Below are positions 1-5,721 of a DNA stretch of 5,842 nt, in pieces. Location: assembly GCA_019136395.1 (NCBI GenBank), contig JAGVUH010000354.1, forward strand, positions 1 to 5,842, given 5' to 3'. A model generated the notes under the pieces. It was not told the DNA's origin, did not search any database, and was given only the letters and a program-made list of their open reading frames with translations. This stretch comes from Gammaproteobacteria bacterium. GTDB lineage: Bacteria; Pseudomonadota; Gammaproteobacteria; Chromatiales; Chromatiaceae. The translations under genes and the position numbers were made by a program. Positions within the stretch are counted from its first letter, which is position 1. Each line of letters starts with the position of its first letter.

Positions 1-556
1 TCATGCCGACCAGGTCGCAACCGTCCCGCTCCAGACGGCGGATCTCGGCGGCGGTCTCCAGGCGCGGGCCCTGGGTCACGCCCAGGGTACCGCCGTCCAC
101 CAGATCGATCCCCAACACCCGGCCCAGCCGCAACAACTCGGCGCGCAGGGGTTCGCAGTAAGGCCAGGTGAAGTCGATATGGACGACACCCGAGTCCCCC
201 CCCTCGTGGAAGGTCTGTTCCCGGCCGTGGGTGTAATCGACCAGGTGGACCGGGATCGCTAGGACCCGGGGGGCATAGGGGGCCTGGATGCCCCCCACGG
301 CGGCCAGCCCCACCACCCGCTCCGCGCCCAACTGCCTGAGCGCCCAAAGGTTGGCGCGATAATTGACCAGATGGGGGGGGATACGATGACCCAGCCCGTG
401 GCGGGACAGGAAGAGCAGTTCCGCGTCGCCCAAGCGGCCACGCTGGATGGGTGCCGAGGGCTGGCCGAAAGGGGTGACCGGGTTTTCCTCCCCCAAGGCC
501 ACCAGACCCGGCAACTGATTAAAACCCGAGCCCCCGATAACCGCGATACGACTCAT
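1..556 (-). CDS. mtnP: S-methyl-5'-thioinosine phosphorylase (MTIP/MTAP family), 3' end missing
   Basis: This is a purine nucleoside phosphorylase of the MTAP/MTIP branch. It splits methylthioinosine (or methylthioadenosine) with phosphate, giving the base plus 5-methylthioribose-1-phosphate. The 185 complete codons visible start MSRIAVIGGSGF, a glycine-rich phosphate-binding start, followed by the SRHG block at about 51-54, PPHLVNYRANLWAL at 60-73, a VGGI block at 87-90, HIDFTWPY at 126-133 and TQGPRLET at 161-168. The HR-PPH-VNYRANLWAL pattern resembles the Pseudomonas methylthioinosine enzyme (PA3004) as I remember it, more than human MTAP, so hypoxanthine is the likelier product. Family proteins are about 245 residues, so roughly 60 C-terminal residues lie off the left edge. 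The ATG has a strong ribosome binding site, GGGGAG, six bases upstream, part of which can be buried in a hairpin. It lies 61 bases after the hemerythrin gene with no terminator between, so co-transcription is likely. The exact base specificity cannot be settled from sequence alone. Confidence 0.9.
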   Translation of the reverse strand, partial: MSRIAVIGGSGFNQLPGLVALGEENPVTPFGQPSAPIQRGRLGDAELLFLSRHGLGHRIPPHLVNYRANLWALRQLGAERVVGLAAVGGIQAPYAPRVLAIPVHLVDYTHGREQTFHEGGDSGVVHIDFTWPYCEPLRAELLRLGRVLGIDLVDGGTLGVTQGPRLETAAEIRRLERDGCDLVGM

Positions 557-565
557 GACGTACTC

Positions 566-585
566 CCCGGCGATGATGAGCCGGG
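566..585 (-). promoter_or_regulatory. Hairpin overlapping the ribosome binding site of the phosphorylase gene
   Basis: In the transcript the arms CCCGGC and GCCGGG form a perfect 6-bp stem around the 8-base loop TCATCATC. The 3' arm shares its last three G residues with the GGGGAG ribosome binding site (563-568), so folding would partly hide it. A second copy of the 5' arm core, CCCGG at 593-597, could pair with the same 3' arm instead. The pairing is seen in the sequence; a regulatory effect is inference. Confidence 0.4.
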
Positions 586-617
586 AAGTTTACCGGGAAA
601 CCAGGCTGGGGCCGAAT

Positions 618-1061
618 TCAGGCCCTGGCCTCCTGAAGGAGCCCGATCTCGACCAGTTTGGGAAAGAGGACCTGATTCTCACGGTCGATGCGCTCGGCGA
701 CCATCTGGAAGATGCCGCGGCTCTCGTCGATGAACTCCTGGGTGAAGTTGAAATCGCAATTCTTCAGCCAGCGGCGGTGATACTCGTCGAAGGCGCGGCG
801 CAGGGGCTTTTCGCCATTGATGAACCCCCAGGCCAGGGACTTGACCCGCGGGTCCTCGTGGATGAGCAGGCTGGGATAGACCCCACGGTCCTCCTCGCCG
901 AGGTGGGCCTTGACCTTCGCCCCCAGCTCACACAGGAGCTGGTAGGCCGTCTTGGCGTTGGGGCGGATTTTGAGCATGTCAGGGGTCAGGAGCGACTGCA
1001 GATCGGCGATCATCTGCCGTAGCTCGCCATGGCTGTCGTGATAGTGGGCCAGGTCGTGCAT
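618..1061 (-). CDS. Hemerythrin HHE-domain protein
   Basis: A 147-residue cytoplasmic protein that consists of one hemerythrin-type four-helix bundle, a fold that normally holds a non-haem di-iron centre for oxygen or nitric oxide sensing, carriage or iron-sulfur repair. Candidate ligands are H8 or H11 near the N-terminus (HDLAHYHDSHGEL), H53 and E57 in HLGEEDRGVYP, H95 in FDEYHRRW and E128 in RIDRENQVLFP. In the last motif the usual HxxxE histidine is R124, so the metal site may differ from classical hemerythrin. There is no signal peptide or membrane segment. I chose the ATG at 1061 because AGAGGAGGA lies seven bases upstream; a longer frame exists upstream (ATG at 1091, or beyond) but lacks such a site and would overlap the promoter. 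It has its own promoter and probably leads a two-gene unit with the phosphorylase gene. The family is secure; the physiological role is not known from sequence. Confidence 0.88.
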   Translation of the reverse strand: MHDLAHYHDSHGELRQMIADLQSLLTPDMLKIRPNAKTAYQLLCELGAKVKAHLGEEDRGVYPSLLIHEDPRVKSLAWGFINGEKPLRRAFDEYHRRWLKNCDFNFTQEFIDESRGIFQMVAERIDRENQVLFPKLVEIGLLQEARA

Positions 1062-1134
1062 GGGACCATCCTCCTCTCGTCTTCTAGTCATTATGCGGAC
1101 GGTTTGGGGCGACGGTGCCCCCGCTTGCCCCCTT

Positions 1135-1163
1135 TTCGTACGCCAAAAACCCCACAATGTCAA
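1135..1163 (-). promoter_or_regulatory. Sigma-70-type promoter for the hemerythrin gene
   Basis: A perfect -35 box TTGACA (1163-1158) is separated by 17 bases from TACGAA (1140-1135), which matches TATAAT at three of six positions including the key TA and A. Just upstream of the -35, about 1166-1196 is almost pure A/T in an otherwise GC-rich window, where an UP element would sit. Transcription would start near 1128, giving a leader of about 65 bases. I do not see a convincing FNR/DNR or NsrR palindrome. Confidence 0.6.
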
Positions 1164-1202
1164 CAGGTATATAATTTAATTAGCTTTTTATTAAATGCCC
1201 GG

Positions 1203-1221
1203 CGGCCCGGGGTCCGGGCCG
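1203..1221 (-). terminator. GC hairpin downstream of hpt, probable terminator
   Basis: CGGCCCGG, a three-base loop ACC, then CCGGGCCG form a perfect 8-bp stem starting about 50 bases after the hpt stop codon. It is followed on the minus strand by CCGGGCATTTAATAAAAA. The T-run is weak and starts late, so this is not a textbook intrinsic terminator, but its place between the end of hpt and a fresh promoter fits a transcription boundary. On the plus strand no T-run follows it. Confidence 0.45.
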
Positions 1222-1273
1222 GGTGACAACACGCGGGGCCGGGGGTGGGCATCGCGCTGGCCCACCACCCGAC

Positions 1274-1834
1274 CTAGCCGGCATCCTCCTCCGCCACCGC
1301 GTAGATCCCCGCCGCGTTGCGGAAATAATTCCGGTAGTCCAGGCCGTAACCGAAAAGGTAACGATCAGGGGTGCGGATGCCGACGTAATCGGGACGCAGG
1401 GTGGAGTTTCGCGCCCGGTCCTTTTCCACCAGCACGGCGCAGCGGACGCTGGCCGCGCCGTCGTCCCGACAGGCCTGGACGGCCGCCTCCAGGGTCAGCC
1501 CCTCGTCGAGGATGTCATCCACCAGCAGGATGTGACGGTCGCGGATATCGGCACTGGGCCGATGGACCCAGGCGAGATCACCCCCTCGGGTCGCGCCCTG
1601 GTAGCGAGTGGCATGGAGGTAGCCCAGGCGGAGTTGGAAATCCAGCCGCGGCAGCAACCGCCCGGCGACGATCACGGCCCCGGTCATCAGGCACAGGACC
1701 AGGGGATCGCTGGCCCCCAGGTCACGGCTGATCTCACGGGCCATGCGGTCCAGGGCCCGCTCCACCTCTTCACCGCTAATCAGCAACTCGGCCCGGGCCG
1801 CGACGGCGGCATAGGCTTCAGGGGTCAGGGACAT
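1274..1834 (-). CDS. hpt: Hypoxanthine(-guanine) phosphoribosyltransferase
   Basis: Transfers phosphoribose from PRPP to hypoxanthine (and probably guanine), giving IMP or GMP in cytoplasmic purine salvage. The 186-residue protein has the PRPP-binding signature HILLVDDILDEGLTL at 101-115, with the acidic pair D106-D107. MTGAVIVAG at 50-58 takes the place of the family's LKG-type loop. YLHATRY is at 72-78, DYVGIRTPDRYLFGYGLDY at 149-167 and RNAAGIYAV at 172-180. The last two blocks resemble the roughly 185-residue enzyme of Pseudomonas rather than the E. coli Hpt type. The ATG lies inside the end of nagZ (10-base overlap) with GGAGAGG just upstream, which suggests translational coupling. Its product links naturally to the MTI phosphorylase two genes downstream, which would release the hypoxanthine it uses. 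No missing residue or frame problem is seen. Confidence 0.95.
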   Translation of the reverse strand: MSLTPEAYAAVAARAELLISGEEVERALDRMAREISRDLGASDPLVLCLMTGAVIVAGRLLPRLDFQLRLGYLHATRYQGATRGGDLAWVHRPSADIRDRHILLVDDILDEGLTLEAAVQACRDDGAASVRCAVLVEKDRARNSTLRPDYVGIRTPDRYLFGYGLDYRNYFRNAAGIYAVAEEDAG

Positions 1835-2904
1835 GGGGCCTCTCCAGGGGTAATGAGTGAGAGCGCCAGGTCAAGGGAATGAGTCTCCAACAGTGCGCCT
1901 GCCGCCCTCACCCCCCGCTGCCAGCGGGGGTCCAGATGCAGATGGGCACGATCCACCTGGCCACGGCCATGCATGCGCAGACACCGCAGGTGGCTGGTGG
2001 GATCATCGTGATGACGTAGCGTCTCGACGATCTCCAGGGCCGCCGGCCGGTTCTGGCAGATCAGTAGTACATCGCAGCCGGCGGCCAGGGCGGCCCGGGC
2101 CCGGTCGGCATAGCCCCCACCCGCCGCGGCGGCCCCCATGTTGAGGTCGTCACTGAAGATGACCCCCTGAAAACCCAGCCGGTGACGCAACACCTCCTTG
2201 AGCCAGAAGGGTGAGAAGCCCGCCGGCCGGGGATCGACCCGTGGATAGAGGACATGGGCGGGCATGACAGCCTCCAGGCCATGGTGGATCAGGCGCTGGA
2301 AGGGCACCAGATCGTCGCCGGCGATGGCCTCGTAGTGGCGCTCGTCGACCGGCAGTTCGGCATGGGAATCCGCGGCCACCCCCCCATGCCCGGGAAAGTG
2401 CTTGCCAACCGCCGCCATGCCCGCCGCCCGCGCCCCGTAACACCAGGCGGCAGCCAGATCGGCGACGGCATTCACGCCAGCGGCGAAGGCGCGGTCACCA
2501 ATGACGGTGTTGAGGCCGCGGTCCAGATCCAGCACCGGGGCGAAGCTGAAATCCACCCCCACCGCGCGTAACTCGGCGGCCATGAGCCAGCCCACCGCCT
2601 CCGCCGCCTGCCGGGCCTGATGGGGGTGATGCTGGGCCAGGGCCCCGAAGCGGGCCGCCGGCGGCAGGGGGGTGAAGCCCGAGCGGAAGCGCTGCACCCG
2701 CCCCCCTTCCTGATCGACGGCGATCAATAAATGGGGGTCCCGCAGGGCATGAATCTCCGCCGTCAAGGCCGCCACCTGTTCGGGGTCCTGAAAGTTGCGG
2801 CTGAAGAGAATGACCCCGCCCACCGCGGGTTGGCGCAGCAGGTCAAGCTCCTCCGCGCTGAGTACAGGCCCCTCGAGATCGAGGATGACGGGACCGAGGG
2901 ACAT
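1825..2904 (-). CDS. nagZ: Beta-N-acetylhexosaminidase of murein recycling
   Basis: A glycoside hydrolase family 3 enzyme that removes N-acetylglucosamine from GlcNAc-anhydroMurNAc-peptides in the cytoplasm during peptidoglycan recycling; in some proteobacteria its product controls AmpC beta-lactamase. The 359 residues match a single-domain proteobacterial NagZ (E. coli 341). Visible blocks are VILFSRNF at 31-38, DQEGGRVQR at 64-72, FAPVLDLD at 121-128, GKHFPGHG at 167-174 and then D179-S180-H181, the Asp-His dyad of this family, and IFSDDLNM at 249-256 with D252 the expected nucleophile. No signal peptide is present. I chose the ATG giving MSLGPVILDLEG because family members begin there and GGAGG lies ten bases upstream; the frame stays open 16 codons further but those residues are not family-like. 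It lies 161 bases after the permease pair and overlaps hpt. I see no convincing promoter directly in front of it, so read-through from the permease genes is possible. Confidence 0.96.
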   Translation of the reverse strand: MSLGPVILDLEGPVLSAEELDLLRQPAVGGVILFSRNFQDPEQVAALTAEIHALRDPHLLIAVDQEGGRVQRFRSGFTPLPPAARFGALAQHHPHQARQAAEAVGWLMAAELRAVGVDFSFAPVLDLDRGLNTVIGDRAFAAGVNAVADLAAAWCYGARAAGMAAVGKHFPGHGGVAADSHAELPVDERHYEAIAGDDLVPFQRLIHHGLEAVMPAHVLYPRVDPRPAGFSPFWLKEVLRHRLGFQGVIFSDDLNMGAAAAGGGYADRARAALAAGCDVLLICQNRPAALEIVETLRHHDDPTSHLRCLRMHGRGQVDRAHLHLDPRWQRGVRAAGALLETHSLDLALSLITPGEAPCP

Positions 2905-3026
2905 GATGCCAAGACCTCCAGGGGTGAGCGCTAACGACCAGGCCGCCAGCATAACGACCCGGAAACACGGGGGCCAGCGCCAAGGCCCTCAAAGCCAAGG
3001 CACTCAGGTAAATCATGAGGGGTTCA

Positions 3027-3055
3027 GGGCGGCGGGGCTGCGCCCGCTCCCGCCC
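3027..3055 (-). repeat. GC-rich stem-loop between the permease genes and nagZ
   Basis: On the minus strand GGGCGG pairs with CCGCCC (6 bp) and, inside a small internal loop, GGGC pairs with GCCC around a GCA loop. It begins about ten bases after the stop codon of the second permease gene. No T-run follows, so it could be a weak or Rho-aided terminator, an mRNA-stabilising 3' end, or chance in GC-rich DNA. Confidence 0.3.
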
Positions 3056-3065
3056 CCTTCGCACC

Positions 3066-4022
3066 CTATTCCGCCTGGCGCACGTCCAGCCAATCCCTGA
3101 GACGGTCCCCGAGAAGATTGATCGCGAACACCACCGCGGCGATGGCGATACCGGGGGCCAGCACCAGATGGGGCGCCACCAGCATGTAGCCGACCCCCTC
3201 GCGGATCATGCTGCCCCAGGAGGCCTGGGGGGGCTGCACCCCCAGGCCGAGAAAGGATAGCCCGGCCTCCGCGACCACCACCCCGGCGACGCCGAAGGTC
3301 GCCTCGACGATGAGCGGCGCCAGGGCCAGGGGGAGCAGGTGGCGCACCAGGATGCGCCCCGGGCCGACTCCCAGGGCCCGGGCCGCCAGGACATGATCCC
3401 GCTCCTTGAGGGTCAGGATCTGGGCGCGGGTCAGGCGGGCGTAGCCCACCCAGCCGGTGGCGGACAGGGCCAGGATGAGGTTGTCGATGCCAGGCCCGAG
3501 GATCCCCGCCAGGGCGATGGCCAGCAGGATCCCGGGGAAGGCGAGAAAGACGTCGATCAGGCGCACGAGAAACAGATCGACCCAGCCGCCGGCGAAGGCC
3601 CCCACCCCGCCGATCAGCACCCCGATGACGGTGGAGAGGGCGACGACGCCAAAACTCACTACGAAGGCGATCCGCGCCCCCACCAGCAGCCGGTCGAGGA
3701 TGGGGCGGCCCAGATCGTCGTTCCCCAGCGGCGACCCGGGGCCGGGACCCGCCAGGATCCCCGGCAGATCGACCGCGTCCGGTGTCAGGGGCAGCCAGGG
3801 CGCAGCCAGGGCAAGCAGGGCCCAGCCGAGGAGAAAGGCCGCCGGCAACCCCCAGGCACGCCCCCTGGTATCGGCTCGAGTCACGGTCACTGTCACGGTC
3901 CCGGTCCTAGTCATGGATCCAGTCCCGGCCCTAGCTACGGTCCCAGCCAAGGTGCCCGTGTCGGCCCCAGCCAGGGATTCAGTCTCGACCCCAGTCGCCG
4001 CTCCAGAACGACGGTCACTCAT
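3066..4022 (-). CDS. ABC transporter permease, OppC/DppC type
   Basis: An inner-membrane permease of the oligopeptide/dipeptide/nickel importer family, expected to pair with the OppB-type protein encoded just upstream. Counting from the ATG at 4022 (318 residues), the first membrane segment is about 59-78. The family block GSPLGNDDLGRPILDRLL lies at 96-113, the EAA loop that docks the ATPase at about 208-232 (DHVLAARALGVGP), AEAGLSFLGLGVQPPQASWG at 251-270 and the end NLLGDRLRDWLDVR at 302-315. The ATG overlaps the upstream stop codon as ATGA, favouring coupled translation, but no good ribosome binding site precedes it. Residues 1-50 are an unusual Ala/Gly/Thr-rich stretch encoded by 12-bp degenerate repeats. 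An internal ATG at 3914 would give 282 residues, closer to the usual length, so the true start is uncertain. Substrate is unknown; peptides are likely from the family. Confidence 0.93.
   Translation of the reverse strand: MSDRRSGAATGVETESLAGADTGTLAGTVARAGTGSMTRTGTVTVTVTRADTRGRAWGLPAAFLLGWALLALAAPWLPLTPDAVDLPGILAGPGPGSPLGNDDLGRPILDRLLVGARIAFVVSFGVVALSTVIGVLIGGVGAFAGGWVDLFLVRLIDVFLAFPGILLAIALAGILGPGIDNLILALSATGWVGYARLTRAQILTLKERDHVLAARALGVGPGRILVRHLLPLALAPLIVEATFGVAGVVVAEAGLSFLGLGVQPPQASWGSMIREGVGYMLVAPHLVLAPGIAIAAVVFAINLLGDRLRDWLDVRQAE
3879..4010. repeat. Degenerate 12-bp tandem repeat at the 5' end of the OppC-type gene
   Basis: On the plus strand the region divides evenly into eleven 12-base units approximating GGNCCCAGYCNN, for example GGATCCAGTCCC, GGCCCTAGCTAC, GGTCCCAGCCAA and GGCCCCAGCCAG; the end units are more diverged. 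Many units split further into related 6-base halves. Twelve is divisible by three, so copy-number change would keep the reading frame. In the gene's frame it encodes a low-complexity Ala/Gly/Thr/Val segment. Confidence 0.75.
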
Positions 4023-4942
4023 GAGCGCCAATGGATGCGCGGATCGACCCAGCCATAGACCAGATCGGTGAGGGTATTGACCAGCACGTAGCTCAGGCTC
4101 ACCAGCAGCACGCAGGCCTGGACCACCGGGTAATCCCGGCTCTGGATCGCCTCCACCAGCAGACTGCCCACCCCCGGCCAGGCGAAGACCGTCTCGGTGA
4201 TGACGGCCCCGCCGAGCAGTCCGCCTAACTGCAGGCCGATAAGGGTCAGGACCGGCAGCCAGGCATTGCGTAGGGCATGCCCCCAGAGCACCCGGCGCTC
4301 CGACAAGCCCTTGGCGCGAGCGGTACGCACATAGTCCTCGCCCAGCACCTCCAGGATGCTGCCCCGCACCATGCGCGCCAGGATGGCCGCCATGCCCGTG
4401 CCCAGGGTCAGGGCGGGCAGGATCAGGCTGGCCGGCCCCTCGCGCCCGCTCACCGGCGTCCAGCCCAGCCAGAGGGAAAAGACCAGGATCAGCAGGGGAC
4501 CAAGCCAGAAATTGGGGATGGAGACACCCACCAGCGAGAGGCCCATGGCCCCCGTGTCCAGGGGGCTGCCGCGATGGCGCGCCGCCAGCACCCCCAGGGG
4601 CAGGGCCAGGGTCAGGGCCAGGGCCAGGGCGGCGAGGGTCAGCTCCAGGGTGGCCGGCAGGCGCTCGCCGAGGATGGCGGCCACCGGCCGGCGCTCCTGA
4701 AAGGACAGCCCCAGGTCAAGACGGGCCAGGCGTTGGAGATAGTCCAGATATTGCTCACCCAGGGGCCGATCCAGACCCAGGGCCTGACGCAGGGCCTCCC
4801 GGTCCGCCACCTGGGCGTTTTCCCCCAGCATCGCCTCGACGGGGTCCCCCGGCACCAGGTGAATCAGCAGGAAGACCAGGGTGCAAACCCCCAGCACCAC
4901 GACCAGGGCCGAGACCAGGCGCGTCAGCAGGAGTGAAAACAC
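4019..4942 (-). CDS. ABC transporter permease, OppB/DppB type
   Basis: An inner-membrane permease of the peptide/nickel ABC importer family, 307 residues as usual. Membrane segments are about 9-31, 99-122, 133-160, 170-192, 229-252 and 272-296. LIHLVPGDPVEAMLG at 26-40, the EAA loop EDYVRTARAKGLSERRVLW at 202-220, ITETVFAWPGVGSLL at 248-262 and the C-terminal YGWVDPRI at 296-303 are all family signatures. The start is GTG: it gives the normal N-terminus, and an in-frame TAG stands directly before it, so no longer start is possible. The ribosome binding site is poor. It is followed by the OppC-type gene with an ATGA overlap. No substrate-binding protein gene and no OppD/F ATPase genes lie on either side, so this pair must borrow them from elsewhere or be non-functional alone. 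The segment 105-116 is an Ala-Leu run encoded by a hexamer repeat. Confidence 0.94.
   Translation of the reverse strand: MFSLLLTRLVSALVVVLGVCTLVFLLIHLVPGDPVEAMLGENAQVADREALRQALGLDRPLGEQYLDYLQRLARLDLGLSFQERRPVAAILGERLPATLELTLAALALALTLALPLGVLAARHRGSPLDTGAMGLSLVGVSIPNFWLGPLLILVFSLWLGWTPVSGREGPASLILPALTLGTGMAAILARMVRGSILEVLGEDYVRTARAKGLSERRVLWGHALRNAWLPVLTLIGLQLGGLLGGAVITETVFAWPGVGSLLVEAIQSRDYPVVQACVLLVSLSYVLVNTLTDLVYGWVDPRIHWRS
4595..4630. repeat. Six tandem copies of the hexamer CAGGGN inside the OppB-type gene
   Basis: Plus-strand units are CAGGGG, CAGGGC, CAGGGT, CAGGGC, CAGGGC, CAGGGC without interruption. Read on the minus strand they encode alternating leucine with alanine, threonine or proline (ALALALTLALPL) in the second membrane helix. 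Change in copy number would lengthen or shorten that helix without a frameshift. Confidence 0.8.
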
Positions 4943-5066
4943 CTACGCCGCCGCCATCGAGCAGGAGCTTGGGGACCACCTTGGTATCCCCCGCCCACGG
5001 GCACCCAAAACCGCAAAACTGAGCATGAATTGGCAAGGAGTATCAGCACGGATAGGCAATGCGCGC

Positions 5067-5591
5067 TCAGCGAATCTCCACCAGGGTGCCCGCGGGCGCC
5101 AGGTCGAAGAGTTGCAGCAGTTCCCGGTCGTGCATGCGGATACAGCCATGGGAGAGGGGGACGCCCAGGGAGACCGTCTCCGGACAGCCGTGGATGTAGA
5201 TATAGCGCCGGAGGGTATCGACGTTCCCGCCGCGATTGCGGCCGGGCTCCAGCCCCGTCAGCCAGAGGATGCGGGTCAGGATCCAGTCCCGCTCCGGGAA
5301 GCGCACCGCCAGTTCGGGGCCATGGATCTCCCCGGTGGGCCGCCGGCCGACGAAGACCGTTCCCGGGGGACAGCCGGCGCCGATGCGGATGCGGACCCGA
5401 TGCAGGCCCCGGGGGGTGCAGCCCGAGTCCCGCCGCTCCCCCGGGCCCTTGAGGGCGGTCGACACCGGCGCCTCCAGGCGCGTCCTGGCACCCTCCAGGA
5501 ACCAGAGACGCTGGCTGGCGAGGTCGATCAGAATCCGACCGGCCGTCTGGGCACTGGCCGCCCGCTCAGCGCGGACCCGTTCTCCGTCCAT
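5067..5591 (-). CDS. L,D-transpeptidase, YkuD catalytic domain, no signal peptide
   Basis: YkuD-fold proteins form L,D (3-3) cross-links in peptidoglycan or attach proteins to it through a catalytic cysteine. In this 174-residue protein the domain starts at RILIDLASQRLWFLEG (19-34), includes TPRGLHRVR (59-67), and ends with the active site: H134 in YIHG and H148, C150 and R152 in SHGCIR, with HDRELLQLF following. The whole protein is little more than the catalytic domain. I chose the ATG with AGGGTGA just upstream; a GTG at 5621 would add ten residues. Neither start, nor any codon back to the in-frame stop, gives a hydrophobic N-terminus, so no Sec or lipoprotein signal is visible, odd for an enzyme that acts in the periplasm. 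It lies 130 bases after the NnrU-like gene and 124 bases before the permease pair, with no clear terminator or promoter in either gap. Confidence 0.92.
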   Translation of the reverse strand: MDGERVRAERAASAQTAGRILIDLASQRLWFLEGARTRLEAPVSTALKGPGERRDSGCTPRGLHRVRIRIGAGCPPGTVFVGRRPTGEIHGPELAVRFPERDWILTRILWLTGLEPGRNRGGNVDTLRRYIYIHGCPETVSLGVPLSHGCIRMHDRELLQLFDLAPAGTLVEIR

Positions 5592-5606
5592 CTTCACCCT
5601 GCGTCC

Positions 5607-5632
5607 CTTCCCGACCGCCACTTTCCGGGAAG
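5607..5632 (-). repeat. Inverted repeat at the 5' end of the L,D-transpeptidase gene
   Basis: CTTCCCG and CGGGAAG form a perfect 7-bp stem with a 12-base loop in the transcript. The alternative GTG start (5621) lies in the loop, and the stem ends 15 bases before the preferred ATG. It has no T-run and is not a terminator. It may be chance. Confidence 0.3.
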
Positions 5633-5721
5633 AGCGGCACCCGCCAGGTCCGATCTCAGCCGCCTGCCGATCATGAGACCGCTGCCGCCCCGCCCGTGCC
5701 TAGCCCCTTTATGTCCCAAAC

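Noticed and set aside
1170..1175. TATAAT on the plus strand
   Set aside because: No -35 box at the right spacing upstream and no supported plus-strand gene downstream; the AT-rich stretch is better read as upstream DNA of the minus-strand promoter.
1223..1882. Plus-strand open frame of about 219 codons
   Set aside because: Antisense to hpt, whose PRPP motif and length match its family; no recognisable domain in the antisense reading.
3879..4010. Tandem repeat considered as a CRISPR array
   Set aside because: Units are only 12 bases, degenerate, adjacent without spacers, and lie in a coding sequence; no cas genes.
3339..4071. Two long plus-strand open frames (about 239 and 204 codons), one with a GPSYGPSQG-like repetitive tail
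   Set aside because: They lie antisense to the well-conserved OppC-type gene. The repetitive tail is only the antisense reading of the 12-bp repeat, and there is no family signal or ribosome binding site.
4277..4936. Plus-strand open frame of about 219 codons rich in Gly and Gln
   Set aside because: Antisense to the OppB-type gene; the GQGQGQ run comes from the CAGGGN hexamers. High GC lowers stop frequency and makes such frames common.
4943..5066. Possible remnant of a substrate-binding protein gene upstream of the permease pair
   Set aside because: Translations of the 124-base gap in the minus frames show no recognisable binding-protein end, and an in-frame TAG directly precedes the GTG of the permease gene.
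5597..5677. A 26-codon minus-strand frame starting MIGRRLRSDL before the L,D-transpeptidase gene, considered as a leader peptide
   Set aside because: No ribosome binding site, no family signal, and short frames of this size are expected by chance.
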